Positions 6,974-15,527 of a DNA stretch of 18,526 bases are shown in pieces; the stretch's first letter is position 1, and each line of letters opens with the position of its first letter. The stretch comes from an uncultured Oscillospiraceae bacterium. Lineage in GTDB: Bacteria > Bacillota > Clostridia > Oscillospirales > Acutalibacteraceae. Made by a program: the position numbers and the translations under genes. Below the pieces are notes generated by a model. That model saw only the letters and a list, made by a program, of their open reading frames with translations, had not been told where the DNA came from and did no database searches. The stretch lies in assembly GCA_900549945.1 (NCBI GenBank), contig URQJ01000018.1, forward strand, positions 1-18,526, given 5' to 3'.

Positions 6974-7342
6974 TTACTTCAAGCCCTTGACGAGGGGAAT
7001 TAAGCAGAGCAGAAGCACGATGCCGGTCAGGCCAACCAGTATGCCGGGGATCAGTATGCTCCACACCATCGTCATGCACATGCCGACGCCGAGCGCCAGA
7101 GCACCGGCAATGCCAAGCAGCGTCGAGCCGATAATCTTGCCGCTCAGGCGGACGGCGGGCTTGCCCTCCATTTTGCGGCGGACAAGCAGCATAACCAGAA
7201 GCTCGGCTGCGCCTGCCGCAGCGATGACAACGCCCTGATTAAACGCGTTCCACTCCGGCAGCAGGCACATGCACATGCCCAGCGCGAACAGAACGCCGCC
7301 GATCGTTCCCATGATCATGGATACAAAATTCTTTTTCTTCAT
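6974..7342 (-). CDS. Small membrane protein with duplicated GxGxxxxLGMCM module (122 aa)
   Basis: Function unknown. About four membrane helices in two similar halves. Residues 11-52 start MGTIGGVLFALGMCMCLLPEW, and residues 76-118 contain LLGIAGALALGVGMCMTMVW followed by IPGILVGLTGIVLL. A basic linker (VRRKMEGKPAVRLSGK) separates them. The second half also matches the membrane core of the 125-aa protein at 3362-3739, so the operon pair shares one module. GGAGG lies 8 bases before the ATG at 7342. It is the first gene of a three-gene operon with the 35-aa and 82-aa products, read towards the OmpR-type operon. I recall near relatives in gut Clostridia without assigned function. An envelope role is inference from the membrane nature of all three products. 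Confidence 0.85.
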   Translation of the reverse strand: MKKKNFVSMIMGTIGGVLFALGMCMCLLPEWNAFNQGVVIAAAGAAELLVMLLVRRKMEGKPAVRLSGKIIGSTLLGIAGALALGVGMCMTMVWSILIPGILVGLTGIVLLLCLIPLVKGLK

Positions 7343-7519
7343 TTCAGATACCTCCGTTTGTTTCTGTGACCGTTTCTTTGATGCCTCTATCTTAAAGCGC
7401 CTGTGTTTTTGATTTGATTCGGAAATGTTTCTAAATTATGAAATCGGCCTGATGCGCACGATTTCAGCATCTCAGCGGTCATTTCAGACTTCAGATAAAA
7501 AGCAGGCATCAAATTTTCC

Positions 7520-7572
7520 AAAAGAAATTGCCCTGCATCGTGTGCTTTACACAATGCGGGGCAATTTCTTTT
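7520..7572 (-). terminator. Long-stem terminator after the AraC-type regulator gene
   Basis: A 19-bp stem with one mismatch: arms at 7520-7538 (AAAAGAAATTGCCCTGCAT) and 7554-7572, with a 15-base loop. On the minus strand it ends in CAATTTCTTTT, about 55 bases after the regulator stop at 7628. On the plus strand it is followed by an even longer T-run (TTTCTTTTTTG), so it is probably bidirectional. Confidence 0.75.
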
Positions 7573-7627
7573 TTGTTATTATCCTGCCATTTCCCACAGG
7601 CCGTCCGGCACACTTCTCGAGCGGCGC

Positions 7628-9109
7628 TCACCGAGCGCGCTTTTGCTTGGGCGAAACGTGAAAATACTGCTTGAAGGCCCGGGAGAAAGCGTAAACGCTT
7701 TCGTAGCCGACGAGCGCGGCGACATCTTTTATCTTGATGGACGGGTCCTCCTCGATCAGGCGCTTGGCCTCCCGCATGCGCACGGACGCCACATATTCCG
7801 AAAAGCTCTGGTTCATCTGCGCCTTGAACAGACGGCTGAAATAATTGTAGCTGACCGACACTTTCTCCGCCACCTCGTTCATGCTGATCTCCCGGTTGTA
7901 GTTCTGCTCCACGTATTCCATCGCGGTGGACAGGATGTAAGCGTACTTGTCGGTGGAGGCGTTTCCCGCCGCCTCCACGCGTTCCAGCGCGCTCTGCAGA
8001 TATGCCTGCATGGATTCGAGGCTCTCAAATCGCGTGAAATGCGGAAACGGCTCCAGCTCGAGGTGAAAGGCTGAGGCCATCTCCTGCATCTGCGAGACCC
8101 AGTAATTGTAAAACCCGCGGATCTCCTCGGGATAGGGCTGCGCCTGAAAGAAATCGAGGCAGAAGATTTTTTGCAGCCACTCGCGGATCCCCGCAAAGTT
8201 CCGGCTTTGAAAGGCAGCGTGAACCCGCGCCTGATACCGCGGAAGTCGGCTCCTCTCCACAGTCCACCGCGGCGCGGCAAACCGAATGGAAAACGGCTCC
8301 AGCATCCGGTAGGCCGCAGTATAGCGGGCCTCCTTGTAAAAAGCCGGGTATGCGCCCGGGTCATCGAACGGGCGGCTCACGGCAAAGCAGATCTCCGCAC
8401 CCTCTGCGGCACAAAAGGCCCGGCAGGCCATCAGGCACGCTTCCACCGTCTCCGCCCGGCGGCCCGCCGTATTGATAAGCAGGACGGAATCGCCGTCCGC
8501 GCTCTGCACCGGATAGAGGTCTGCATCATCCCGGTGCGCCTGCACACAAAAGCCGCGCAGCAATGCCGCTCGGCGCGCATCCTGTCCGCCGAAGCCCCAC
8601 GCCACCCAGAATACCGGGCGGGAAAGGAAATCCGGCGGCTCGCCGCTCTGCCCGCGCTGCAGCCCGTTCAGCCAGTCCTCCAGCCTGCTCAGACCGTCCC
8701 GCTCGGCGGCCTGTCCGCCCCGCGCGCGCAGATTCTCCGCACATTTCAGAAGCACCTCCTGAATCTGCACCAGCTTCACCGGTTTCAGTAGATAATCCAC
8801 CGCGCCGCTGCGCATCGCCCCCCGCATATACGTGTAGTCGTCGTAACCGCTCAGGATCACGATCTGAATCTCCGGGTAGGTGCGGCTCACCTCCCGCACC
8901 AGATCCAGCCCGGACTGATAGGGCATCTGAATATCGCTGATCAGCACATCGACTGTTCGGCCGCGCAGCACGTCCCAAGCCTCCTGCACCGAATGCGCCG
9001 CTGTGATTTCCCGAATGCCCAGCTTATTCTCCTGATCCACCATCTGAATTTTACGGCGCATCGCCGCGCACAAGAGAGGATCATCGTCCACAATCAGGAT
9101 TGAAAGCAT
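7628..9109 (-). CDS. YesN-type response regulator with AraC DNA-binding domain
   Basis: Cytoplasmic transcription regulator, 493 aa. The receiver domain (1-125) carries Asp8/Asp9/Asp10, phospho-acceptor Asp59 in LISDIQMP, Ser87 in LSGYDD and Lys109 in LLKPVK. A middle region of about 260 residues has no recognised motif. The C-terminal hundred residues form a double helix-turn-helix of AraC type: ISMNEVAEKVSVSYNYFSRLF, then IKIKDVAALVGYESVYAFSRAFKQYFHVSP. The start at 9109 is preferred to 9133 because GGGGCGGGAAC lies directly before its ATG and the receiver fold begins there. It follows the YesM-type kinase gene by 62 bases in the same direction. Regulators of this type usually activate neighbouring carbohydrate ABC transporter genes, so the importer at 12615-17488 and the divergent binding-protein gene are likely targets. 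Confidence 0.92.
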   Translation of the reverse strand: MLSILIVDDDPLLCAAMRRKIQMVDQENKLGIREITAAHSVQEAWDVLRGRTVDVLISDIQMPYQSGLDLVREVSRTYPEIQIVILSGYDDYTYMRGAMRSGAVDYLLKPVKLVQIQEVLLKCAENLRARGGQAAERDGLSRLEDWLNGLQRGQSGEPPDFLSRPVFWVAWGFGGQDARRAALLRGFCVQAHRDDADLYPVQSADGDSVLLINTAGRRAETVEACLMACRAFCAAEGAEICFAVSRPFDDPGAYPAFYKEARYTAAYRMLEPFSIRFAAPRWTVERSRLPRYQARVHAAFQSRNFAGIREWLQKIFCLDFFQAQPYPEEIRGFYNYWVSQMQEMASAFHLELEPFPHFTRFESLESMQAYLQSALERVEAAGNASTDKYAYILSTAMEYVEQNYNREISMNEVAEKVSVSYNYFSRLFKAQMNQSFSEYVASVRMREAKRLIEEDPSIKIKDVAALVGYESVYAFSRAFKQYFHVSPKQKRAR

Positions 9110-9171
9110 TTGTTCCCGCCCCTTTCCGCACAAAGTTTTCCCATTTTCTGCCGCACGGACCGCCCTGCACC

Positions 9172-10878
9172 CTACAGCTCCAACAGAACAAACACGCTCG
9201 TATACCGGCCCCTGCGGCTGCGCAGCACCAGCCGGTCGTCGGCGCGCGCAAAAATCCGCAGGCGGTCGTTGATATTTTCCAGCCCGATTCCCCGCTTTTC
9301 CTCGTGGCGCAGCGCAAGCGCATCATAGGGCAGAGCGAACTTCCGGTTCATCTCCGCCACCTGCTCCGGCTCCATGCCTTGGCCGTTATCCCATACGCGC
9401 AGGATCAGCCGCTTTCCCAGCCGCTTGGCACTGACCACAATGCAGCGCTCCGCATCCGGCGCCCGGCCGGCAAAGCCGTGCTCGAACGCATTTTCCACGA
9501 TGGGCTGGAGCAGAAAGCGCGGTATGGAAACGCCGAGAAGCGATTCCGCCGCGTGAATGCGCAGCACGACGCGCGCGCCGTACCGGCACCTTTGCAGACT
9601 CACGTAATTCTGCACGTGCTCCAGCTCGTCCCGCATCGGCAGCGATGTGCCGGAGGCCACCGTGTTGTAGCGGATCATCTGCGCGAAATCGCACATCGTA
9701 TCCGCAAGCTCATATTCCCCGTCCAGCGTGAGCTTCCCCGCGAACATGTCGAGCGTGTTGTAGATAAAGTGGGGATTGATCTGCAGGAGCAGCGCCTTGA
9801 GCTGCGCGTCCTTGTAGGCCGTCTCTTTCCGGATATTCTCCTGCATCAGCGCGTGCATCCGCTCGAGAACCCGGTTGAACTGCTGCCCGATAATCCCGAT
9901 CTCGTCCAGCCATTCAATCGCAAGCGCGCCGTTGAAATCGTCGGCCGCAATGCGCTCCATATCGTCGCCGCACCGGCGCAGCCGGGCGATCACGGAGCGG
10001 AGCAGCGAGTAAAAAAGCGATAGGAATAGGAACGAAAGCAGCCCCATGAGCACCAGTGTGAGCAGAGAATTCCGCTGCAAAATACCGTTCTCCCCGGCGG
10101 GGAGCGCCACACCCACCCGCAGGGGCAGCCGCTCGAGCGGGGCGGAGAAATACCGCACAGCGCCCTGCGCCGCCGTCTCCTCCGAAAAGTGGAAATCCGC
10201 GTCGGTCTGCACGTTGGAAAAGACCGGCCGGTTCTCCGCATCCAGTAAAAACAGCGCGGTTTCGCCCTCCTGCAGCATGCGGATCTCCGAAAACAGCTTC
10301 TCCCCCAGCATTCTGGCCAAAATATAGCCCTCGCTCTTGCGCGGCGACGACAGGACGGGGCAGATGTAATACAGCACCTGCGCGCCATCCTCCTCCGTCA
10401 CATACCACACATCCGCGCTGCCGCCATCCAAAAGCGACTCCGGTATGCTCTCCGGCGCGGCATCCATATGGTACACCACACCGTAGCCCTCGGGGATCGT
10501 GCCGTTATCCGTCAAAAGCAAAATGCGCTCGATCGGCGGGGTCACCGTGTTCCCAGCCCCCTCCAGCAGCGGCAGAACGGTTTGGGTGTACTCCTCATAG
10601 GAGGCCGCCCCCTCGTAATCGCGGGAGAGAAACGAGACGAGCCGGCGGTTCGAGGCCAGCACCTGCACCAGCATCTCGACGTGATCCAGCTTTTCGTTGA
10701 TGTCCTGCACGACGATGCCAAGCATATCCCTGCCGCTCTGGGTGAGCCGCTGTTCGTACTGCGCCGTAAAAGAGAAGAAATTGAAGGTCAGCAGGAGCGA
10801 AAGCGGCAGGGCGATCAACCCCAAAAAGCCCAGTATGATCTTATGCGAGATTTTCAGCCGGTTCCACCAGCGCTTCAT
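9172..10878 (-). CDS. YesM-type sensor histidine kinase
   Basis: Membrane sensor kinase, 568 aa. One membrane helix (about 17-37) and a second (about 271-295) enclose a 230-residue extracellular sensor region. A HAMP linker follows (about 296-350). The His_kinase-type phospho-acceptor motif LLLQINPHFIYNTLD has His370, and then come N-box PIVENAFEHG (459-468), DNGQGM (497-502) and the glycine-rich GIGLENINDRL (530-540). All catalytic motifs are present. The start at 10878 (MKRWW) is chosen because GGAAAGGGGG precedes it; the frame extends to 10899, which would put this site inside the gene. It forms a pair with the AraC-type regulator 62 bases downstream. The divergently transcribed, membrane-anchored binding-protein homologue starts 172 bases away and may present ligand to this kinase, which is inference. 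Confidence 0.93.
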   Translation of the reverse strand: MKRWWNRLKISHKIILGFLGLIALPLSLLLTFNFFSFTAQYEQRLTQSGRDMLGIVVQDINEKLDHVEMLVQVLASNRRLVSFLSRDYEGAASYEEYTQTVLPLLEGAGNTVTPPIERILLLTDNGTIPEGYGVVYHMDAAPESIPESLLDGGSADVWYVTEEDGAQVLYYICPVLSSPRKSEGYILARMLGEKLFSEIRMLQEGETALFLLDAENRPVFSNVQTDADFHFSEETAAQGAVRYFSAPLERLPLRVGVALPAGENGILQRNSLLTLVLMGLLSFLFLSLFYSLLRSVIARLRRCGDDMERIAADDFNGALAIEWLDEIGIIGQQFNRVLERMHALMQENIRKETAYKDAQLKALLLQINPHFIYNTLDMFAGKLTLDGEYELADTMCDFAQMIRYNTVASGTSLPMRDELEHVQNYVSLQRCRYGARVVLRIHAAESLLGVSIPRFLLQPIVENAFEHGFAGRAPDAERCIVVSAKRLGKRLILRVWDNGQGMEPEQVAEMNRKFALPYDALALRHEEKRGIGLENINDRLRIFARADDRLVLRSRRGRYTSVFVLLEL

Positions 10879-10913
10879 ACACGGCCCCCTTTCCGGCAAT
10901 GCAGGCGGGAACG

Positions 10914-10946
10914 CCAGCGATCCGCGGGATCAGAAATTTCCGCTGG
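10914..10946. promoter_or_regulatory. Palindromic element in the divergent YesM / binding-protein intergenic region
   Basis: Nested inverted repeats: CCAGCG (10914-10919) with CGCTGG (10941-10946), and GATCC (10919-10923) with GGATC (10927-10931). It lies in the 172-base gap between the kinase start (10878) and the plus-strand start (11051). It could be a leader hairpin of the kinase mRNA or an operator. Further right, GCGTCCATT and GCGTCATT (about 10985-11007) form an imperfect direct repeat. No convincing -10/-35 pair was found on either strand. Confidence 0.3.
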
Positions 10947-11050
10947 ACTTTTCCCTGATTTTGGACTATCATTAAATGGATCAAAGCGTCCATTTTCCCG
11001 CGTCATTCCGGACATTTAAGATGTATTTTCACGAAAGGAGAGGAGATGCC

Positions 11051-12496
11051 ATGGCATTTTTCCGCACGCGCACCGGCGGGCTTCACCGCGGCCGGCGCAT
11101 CGACCTCATGTTCGCCGCCGTCTGCCTGCTGGCGCTGGCTGCATTCCCGCTTCTGCGCCCGCGGCACAAGCCCTTTGAGGTCGTCCGCACAGAGGAATCC
11201 CCCGCCCTCCAATGGGCGTTTATCACCCCCTACGGCGAAGGCGGAAAAGCCTGCCGCGCGCTCTGCCCCACGGAGGCGTCGTGCGCGGCGCTCGCCGGCA
11301 TGCCGGTGGAAATCACCTTCTGCACCATGGAAAAATTCCTGAATATGGCCGCTGCCGGCGTACCGGTGGACGCGGTCACCTGCTGGTACACGGACCCCAG
11401 CTTTAAGCGGCTGGAAACCACCGGCGCGGCATGGGCCCTGCAGGATCTCCTCGACCGCGAGCTTCCGGGCTTCACCCTGCCGGAGGATTTCGTCCGGTGG
11501 TGCGGCAACATGCGGGAAAAAGTGTACGCCTACCCCCACACGAGCACCATTCTTACGGAGGACACCTCCGCCAGCGCCGATACGGTGATGATCGCCCGGC
11601 GCGACATGCTCGAAAAGTTCCACTGGACGGACACGGATTTTCAGGAAAAAGCGCAGGTGCTCGAGCAGCTCAAGACCATTCGGAAAACCGAACCGGCACT
11701 CGTCCCCTGCTATCTGGAATTTTCAAGCCTGCAGCAGATGTTCGGGGCTGCCGCCGTGTCGGACGGCGAATGGACGGACGTCTTTTTTCACCCGGCCACG
11801 CTGGAGGCGCTCGAATACATGAACAGCTTGTACCGGGAGCGCCTGCTCTCGCCGGATGTTTTCACCCTCAGCGCAGAAGCGCTCCTCGCGCAGCTCGAGA
11901 ACGGCGAGCTCTTTCTCGCCGCTTCGCCGGAGCTCGGCCGCCTGCTGGCCTGCCTGCCGGAGGATTCCCCTGTTTTGGAGCAGTACGAGATCGTATCGCC
12001 CCTGCACTCCGATTCCGGGCGGGAGCCCGCTTTCGCCAGCAATTTCAACGAGCAGTACGCCTCCACGCTGTTCTTAAAAGAGAGCGCCTATCCGCAGGCT
12101 CTCGCCCGCCTGCTCGCGGCCTTTTACCGGCAGAATATGCCGCTTTCCGAAGAACAGAAGGCGGTTCTTCAGGCGGCGGGGCTCGAGGGCGCCGCCGCTG
12201 AAACGGACGAGCCGCAGACCGCCGACGTAGAAAGCCGCTATATCGTTCCGACCGCGCACTATGAGATCCTGTTTTCGCACTATTCCAACACACGGCTTGC
12301 CGCAGCCGCCGAGCGCCGGGAAACCTACTGCGGAACGCAGGTTGTCCGCCTTGTGGAGGACTGCGCGCCCGAGGAGGTCGCGCCGGCATACGAGGCCGCG
12401 GTCCGCGAGCTGCAAAGCGGCGACTTCCGGCTCCTTCTGGACTGGAAGGAAAGCCGCTATCAGCAGGCCGCGGAGATTCTGCAAAACGCAGGCTGA
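11051..12496 (+). CDS. Membrane-anchored solute-binding-protein-like protein
   Basis: 481 aa, the only complete plus-strand gene. The N-terminus is basic (RTRTGGLHRGRR) and is followed by one membrane helix (about 17-36). No lipobox cysteine or clear signal-peptidase site follows, so it is probably held as a signal anchor with the body outside. The rest follows the family 1 solute-binding pattern: VPVDAVTCWYTDPSFKRLE, a WALQDLLDRELPG segment, AYPHTSTI, TVMIARRDMLEKF, ATLEALEYMNSLYRERLLSP and a C-terminal helical part. It is shorter than the neighbouring binding protein (552 aa), has no EF-hand-like calcium loop, and is unusually cysteine-rich. The start at 11051 is supported by AAAGGAGAGGAG just upstream; a longer frame to 10976 lacks such a site. 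Divergent from the YesM/YesN genes and convergent with the sugar operon, it could be a sensory binding protein rather than a transport one. Confidence 0.75.
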   Translation: MAFFRTRTGGLHRGRRIDLMFAAVCLLALAAFPLLRPRHKPFEVVRTEESPALQWAFITPYGEGGKACRALCPTEASCAALAGMPVEITFCTMEKFLNMAAAGVPVDAVTCWYTDPSFKRLETTGAAWALQDLLDRELPGFTLPEDFVRWCGNMREKVYAYPHTSTILTEDTSASADTVMIARRDMLEKFHWTDTDFQEKAQVLEQLKTIRKTEPALVPCYLEFSSLQQMFGAAAVSDGEWTDVFFHPATLEALEYMNSLYRERLLSPDVFTLSAEALLAQLENGELFLAASPELGRLLACLPEDSPVLEQYEIVSPLHSDSGREPAFASNFNEQYASTLFLKESAYPQALARLLAAFYRQNMPLSEEQKAVLQAAGLEGAAAETDEPQTADVESRYIVPTAHYEILFSHYSNTRLAAAAERRETYCGTQVVRLVEDCAPEEVAPAYEAAVRELQSGDFRLLLDWKESRYQQAAEILQNAG

Positions 12497-12516
12497 CTTC
12501 CCCTTGCAAGACACAT

Positions 12517-12577
12517 GAAAACAGGAAGCAAACACGCGCTTTTCAACTCCCGTTGGAAAGCGCGTTTCGCTGTTTTC
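12517..12577. terminator. Shared terminator between convergent genes
   Basis: A 14-bp stem ACGCGCTTTTCAAC (12534-12547) with GTTGGAAAGCGCGT (12552-12565), one G-U type position and a 4-base loop. It is extended by outer arms GAAAACAG (12517-12524) and CTGTTTTC (12570-12577). It lies between the plus-strand gene ending at 12496 and the minus-strand gene ending at 12615 and can serve both. Confidence 0.75.
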
Positions 12578-12614
12578 ACGGCAGAGCGGCGCACCGGCCC
12601 GCCCTCTCCGCCCG

Positions 12615-13709
12615 TTATGAAAGGGCTTTCTGCCCGCCGCAGGGCAGCCACCTTGCTTCCTCCGCCGAGCGGATGATCGTATCCAGTGCGTGCTGGATGC
12701 GCCGTCCATCCTCGATGGTGGCCGCCGTCCCGTCGCCGCAGCCGTTGAGCACGTCTGCAAACGCCTGCATTTGGTCGGCATGGAAGCGCTCCGGAACGGG
12801 CAGATTTGTAAAGGCGCCGACGCGTTCGTAGGGCGCGCCGATGCAGACCTCAAGCGCATCGACGCCGGGTGTCACATCCAGACTGTAGACGAGCGCGCCC
12901 TTGCTGCCGTAGATCTCCATGCGCTGGTAGTTGCCGCGGCCGTAAGCGAAGCGCGTGACCGAGAAATTCGCGGCGGTTTTCCCATCCATCTCCATCAGGT
13001 AGTGGCAGAAGTCGTCCACATCCACCGGGCCCATACCCTCGCCCTCCTCGAGACGGCGGCTGTGCACAAAGGTGTCCGCGTGGCCCACGGCCCGTCGGTA
13101 GCCCTTGCCGGTGACAAAGCCCACCAGATCGAGCGCATGGCAGCCGAGGTCGCCCAGCGCGCCGGTGCCCGTGAGTGCCTTTTGGTATCGCCAGGAGCGC
13201 GGCAGATCGTAAGAAGGGCCGCCGCCCGCCTGCAAATACTGCATGTAAACGTGGTAGATTTCCCCGAGCATGCCCTGCTCCACAAGCTCCCGTGCATAGC
13301 GCGCCGCAGCCTTGAAGCGGTAGGAGAAGCATACCATGCTGGGAAGCCCGCGCTCCGCGGTCATCCGCGCGAGAATATCCGCCTCCTCCGCCGTTAGGGT
13401 GACGGGCTTTTCAATGCAGTAGGGCTTTCCCGCCTCGATCGCAGCCTTTGCCACTGCAAAGTGCGCGTTGTTGGAGGTGGAAATATCCACCACATCCACA
13501 TCCGGGCAGTTCACAAGGTCGCGGTAATCTGAAAAGCAATTTGCCTCGGGCACCCCATATTTCTCCCGCGCATAGGCCATACGCTCGGGCTTTAGGTCGC
13601 ACACCGCCGTCAGCCGCAGGTCCGGGCTTTTCTCGATGCCCGGCAGATGCACGCCGCGGGAGATGCCGCCGATGCCCACGCTGCCCACGCGAAATACTTT
13701 CTTTTCCAT
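12615..13709 (-). CDS. Gfo/Idh/MocA-family oxidoreductase
   Basis: NAD(P)-dependent dehydrogenase-like enzyme, 364 aa, a usual length for the family. The N-terminal Rossmann fold starts VGSVGIGGISRGVHLPGI, with the CDLKPER strand after it. The family motif EKP is present in YCIEKPVTLT, and SFRFKAA-like CFSYRFKAAARYAREL follows. The second domain contains the usual GDLGCHALDLVGFVTG with a catalytic-type His. Such enzymes act on sugars, inositols or sugar acids; the substrate cannot be read here. The start at 13709 has AGAGAGG 9 bases upstream. It is the last gene of the sugar-importer operon, 120 bases after the binding-protein gene, so it probably oxidises the imported compound. No glycoside hydrolase or kinase gene accompanies it. 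Confidence 0.9.
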   Translation of the reverse strand: MEKKVFRVGSVGIGGISRGVHLPGIEKSPDLRLTAVCDLKPERMAYAREKYGVPEANCFSDYRDLVNCPDVDVVDISTSNNAHFAVAKAAIEAGKPYCIEKPVTLTAEEADILARMTAERGLPSMVCFSYRFKAAARYARELVEQGMLGEIYHVYMQYLQAGGGPSYDLPRSWRYQKALTGTGALGDLGCHALDLVGFVTGKGYRRAVGHADTFVHSRRLEEGEGMGPVDVDDFCHYLMEMDGKTAANFSVTRFAYGRGNYQRMEIYGSKGALVYSLDVTPGVDALEVCIGAPYERVGAFTNLPVPERFHADQMQAFADVLNGCGDGTAATIEDGRRIQHALDTIIRSAEEARWLPCGGQKALS

Positions 13710-13753
13710 ATTCAACATCCTCTCTGTTTTTTGCGGGCCATGTGCAGCCCATC

Positions 13754-13800
13754 CCGCCAAAAGGCGGAAACCCGGAGACCGGGGCAGTCTCCAGGCTCCG
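13754..13800 (-). promoter_or_regulatory. Hairpins between the binding-protein and dehydrogenase genes
   Basis: Two short stems in the 120-base gap: CCGCC/GGCGG with an AAAA loop (13754-13767), and GGAGAC/GTCTCC with a 7-base loop (13774-13792). An alternative pairing is CGGAG/CTCCG (13773-13800). No T-run follows on the minus strand. They may protect or process the mRNA 3' of the binding-protein gene, or attenuate the dehydrogenase gene. Confidence 0.35.
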
Positions 13801-13829
13801 CAGATTTATTTTGGAAACGGCGGGAGCGG

Positions 13830-15488
13830 TCAGCCCGCGTTATTGTAGACGTCGAGCGCTTCCTGATAGATCTCCATCAGGCGCTCAAGGCCCATCTGGT
13901 TGAGCTGGTCCACGTAGGCCTCCCACTGCTCCTCAATGCCGCCGTTGACGATCCAGTTTGCCCATGTCTCATTGACATACTTGTAGATGTCCACGGTCAG
14001 AGCAGAGATTTCCTCGGCCTGCTCGCTCGTGTAGTTGACCATCGGATACGGCTTTGCGACATATTCCTTCATGATCTCGTCCTCCTTCAGCTTGGCGCCG
14101 TCGCCGCTGTCCTCGGGAAGAACGATTTTCGCCTCAAACTCAGGGCTCACATACTTCGGGCCGTGGTCGCGGGGCGAGATCTCCCAGTACCACTGGTCGC
14201 CGGTCTTGCCCTCCGGCGGATCAAGGAAAGTGATGTTTCCGTCGGCGTCCTTTTCCAGCACAACATCATAGGGCCCCCAATAAGACTGCACAGAAATATC
14301 GTCGGTGGAGAAGTAATCCGCCCAGCGCATGGCAACCTCAGGATATTCGCAGGCTGTCGTCACGGTGAACTCATTGCGGGAATACGTGATCGTCTCGTCG
14401 TTGCCGCGGATATAGCGGTCACCGTTCGGGCCGGCCAGCGGCGGCATCGGAACGTATTCGTCCTGATGCGGCTGAGTTCCGGAGGTAACCTCCCACGTGA
14501 TGCCGGTGCCCACGAGGGAAACCTCCTCGTTTTTCATTTTCGCATCGGCCATGGAGCTATCCTGCGTGATGAATTCCGGGTCCATGATACCCTCGGCATA
14601 CAGCTTGTGGAAGAAGGCCACGGCCTCCTTATAGCGCTCGTCCGCGGGGATGAATACGGGCTTGAGCGTCTCTTGATCGAGCGCCATATAGTTCTCCTCG
14701 AGGCTGTCGGTGATGCCCCACGGGTTGATATAGCGGATCCAGTCGAAAAGGTTCTGCTTCGCGCTGCCGGTCAGCGGAATTTCGTCGTTCGGGTCGCCGT
14801 TGCCGTTTGCGTCCTGCTCCTTGAACGCCTTCAAGACCTCGTACCACTCGTCCACCGTGGTGGGCATTTCAAGGCCGAGGCGGTCCAGCCACGTCTTGTT
14901 GATGAAGGGCGTGTCGCAGCCCTTCGGGCGCAGGGGCTTCTTGCCGGGCAGCGTGTAGATGTGCCCGTCCGGATTTGTGACCATTTTCCGCATGGTGGGC
15001 TCGGCCTCCCACGCGGCCTGAATGTTCGGGCAGTATTTCTCGACGTACTCCTCCAGCGGGATAAACAGGTCCTGATTGGTCGCAATGTCCATGTCTTTCA
15101 GCGAGTTGCTGCCGAAGAAAACGTCAGGCAGATCGCCGCTTGCAAGCAGCAGGGATTTCTGCTCGGCCCAATCCGCGTCGCCGGCATACTGCCAGTTGAT
15201 CTTGACGTTCGTATCCGCTTCCATCTGCTGAAACATCGCGTTTTCCTCAAAGTCGGCCAGATTGGCGCCCTTCACGTACAGGAAGGTCAGCTCGACCGGC
15301 TCGTTGACGATGGGCAGGCCCGTCTCGTTGAAATTCTCCGCCGCCGCGGGAGCGCCCGAAGAGCCCTCCGCCGGCTTGGAATCCCCGCCGGTGCTGCTTC
15401 CGCCGCCACTGCCGCAGCCGGCGAGCAGGGCGGCTGCCAGCGTCAGGCAGAGCAGCGTTTTGCCCACGCGTGTCCATTTGTTCCTCAT
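13830..15488 (-). CDS. Carbohydrate ABC transporter substrate-binding lipoprotein (LplA-like)
   Basis: Extracellular sugar-binding protein, 552 aa. The signal peptide (1-24) ends in a lipobox LLAG before Cys25, so it should be lipid-anchored to the outside of the membrane. A Gly/Ser-rich linker follows (26-50). The fold signatures are LLLASGDLPDVFFGSN (114-129), FIPLEEYVEKYCPN (142-155), a TWLDRLGLEMPTTVDEWYEVLKAF segment (about 199-222) and an EF-hand-like loop DANGNGDPNDEIP (226-238), like the calcium site of AlgQ-type binding proteins. Length and features fit the large LplA/YtcQ-type group that works with LplB/LplC-type permeases. AAGGAG lies 9 bases before the ATG at 15488. It is third in the operon after the two permeases, with an mRNA hairpin in the gap before it. 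The substrate is probably an oligosaccharide or glycan fragment; this is inference from the group. Confidence 0.93.
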   Translation of the reverse strand: MRNKWTRVGKTLLCLTLAAALLAGCGSGGGSSTGGDSKPAEGSSGAPAAAENFNETGLPIVNEPVELTFLYVKGANLADFEENAMFQQMEADTNVKINWQYAGDADWAEQKSLLLASGDLPDVFFGSNSLKDMDIATNQDLFIPLEEYVEKYCPNIQAAWEAEPTMRKMVTNPDGHIYTLPGKKPLRPKGCDTPFINKTWLDRLGLEMPTTVDEWYEVLKAFKEQDANGNGDPNDEIPLTGSAKQNLFDWIRYINPWGITDSLEENYMALDQETLKPVFIPADERYKEAVAFFHKLYAEGIMDPEFITQDSSMADAKMKNEEVSLVGTGITWEVTSGTQPHQDEYVPMPPLAGPNGDRYIRGNDETITYSRNEFTVTTACEYPEVAMRWADYFSTDDISVQSYWGPYDVVLEKDADGNITFLDPPEGKTGDQWYWEISPRDHGPKYVSPEFEAKIVLPEDSGDGAKLKEDEIMKEYVAKPYPMVNYTSEQAEEISALTVDIYKYVNETWANWIVNGGIEEQWEAYVDQLNQMGLERLMEIYQEALDVYNNAG

Positions 15489-15527
15489 GTTTGCATCTCC
15501 TTACAGTTTTGAATATTTATGACTTTT

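Noticed and set aside
13647..15512. Plus-strand frame of 621 codons
   Set aside because: Antisense to the binding lipoprotein and the start of the dehydrogenase gene, both clearly identified; no ribosome-binding site or motif.
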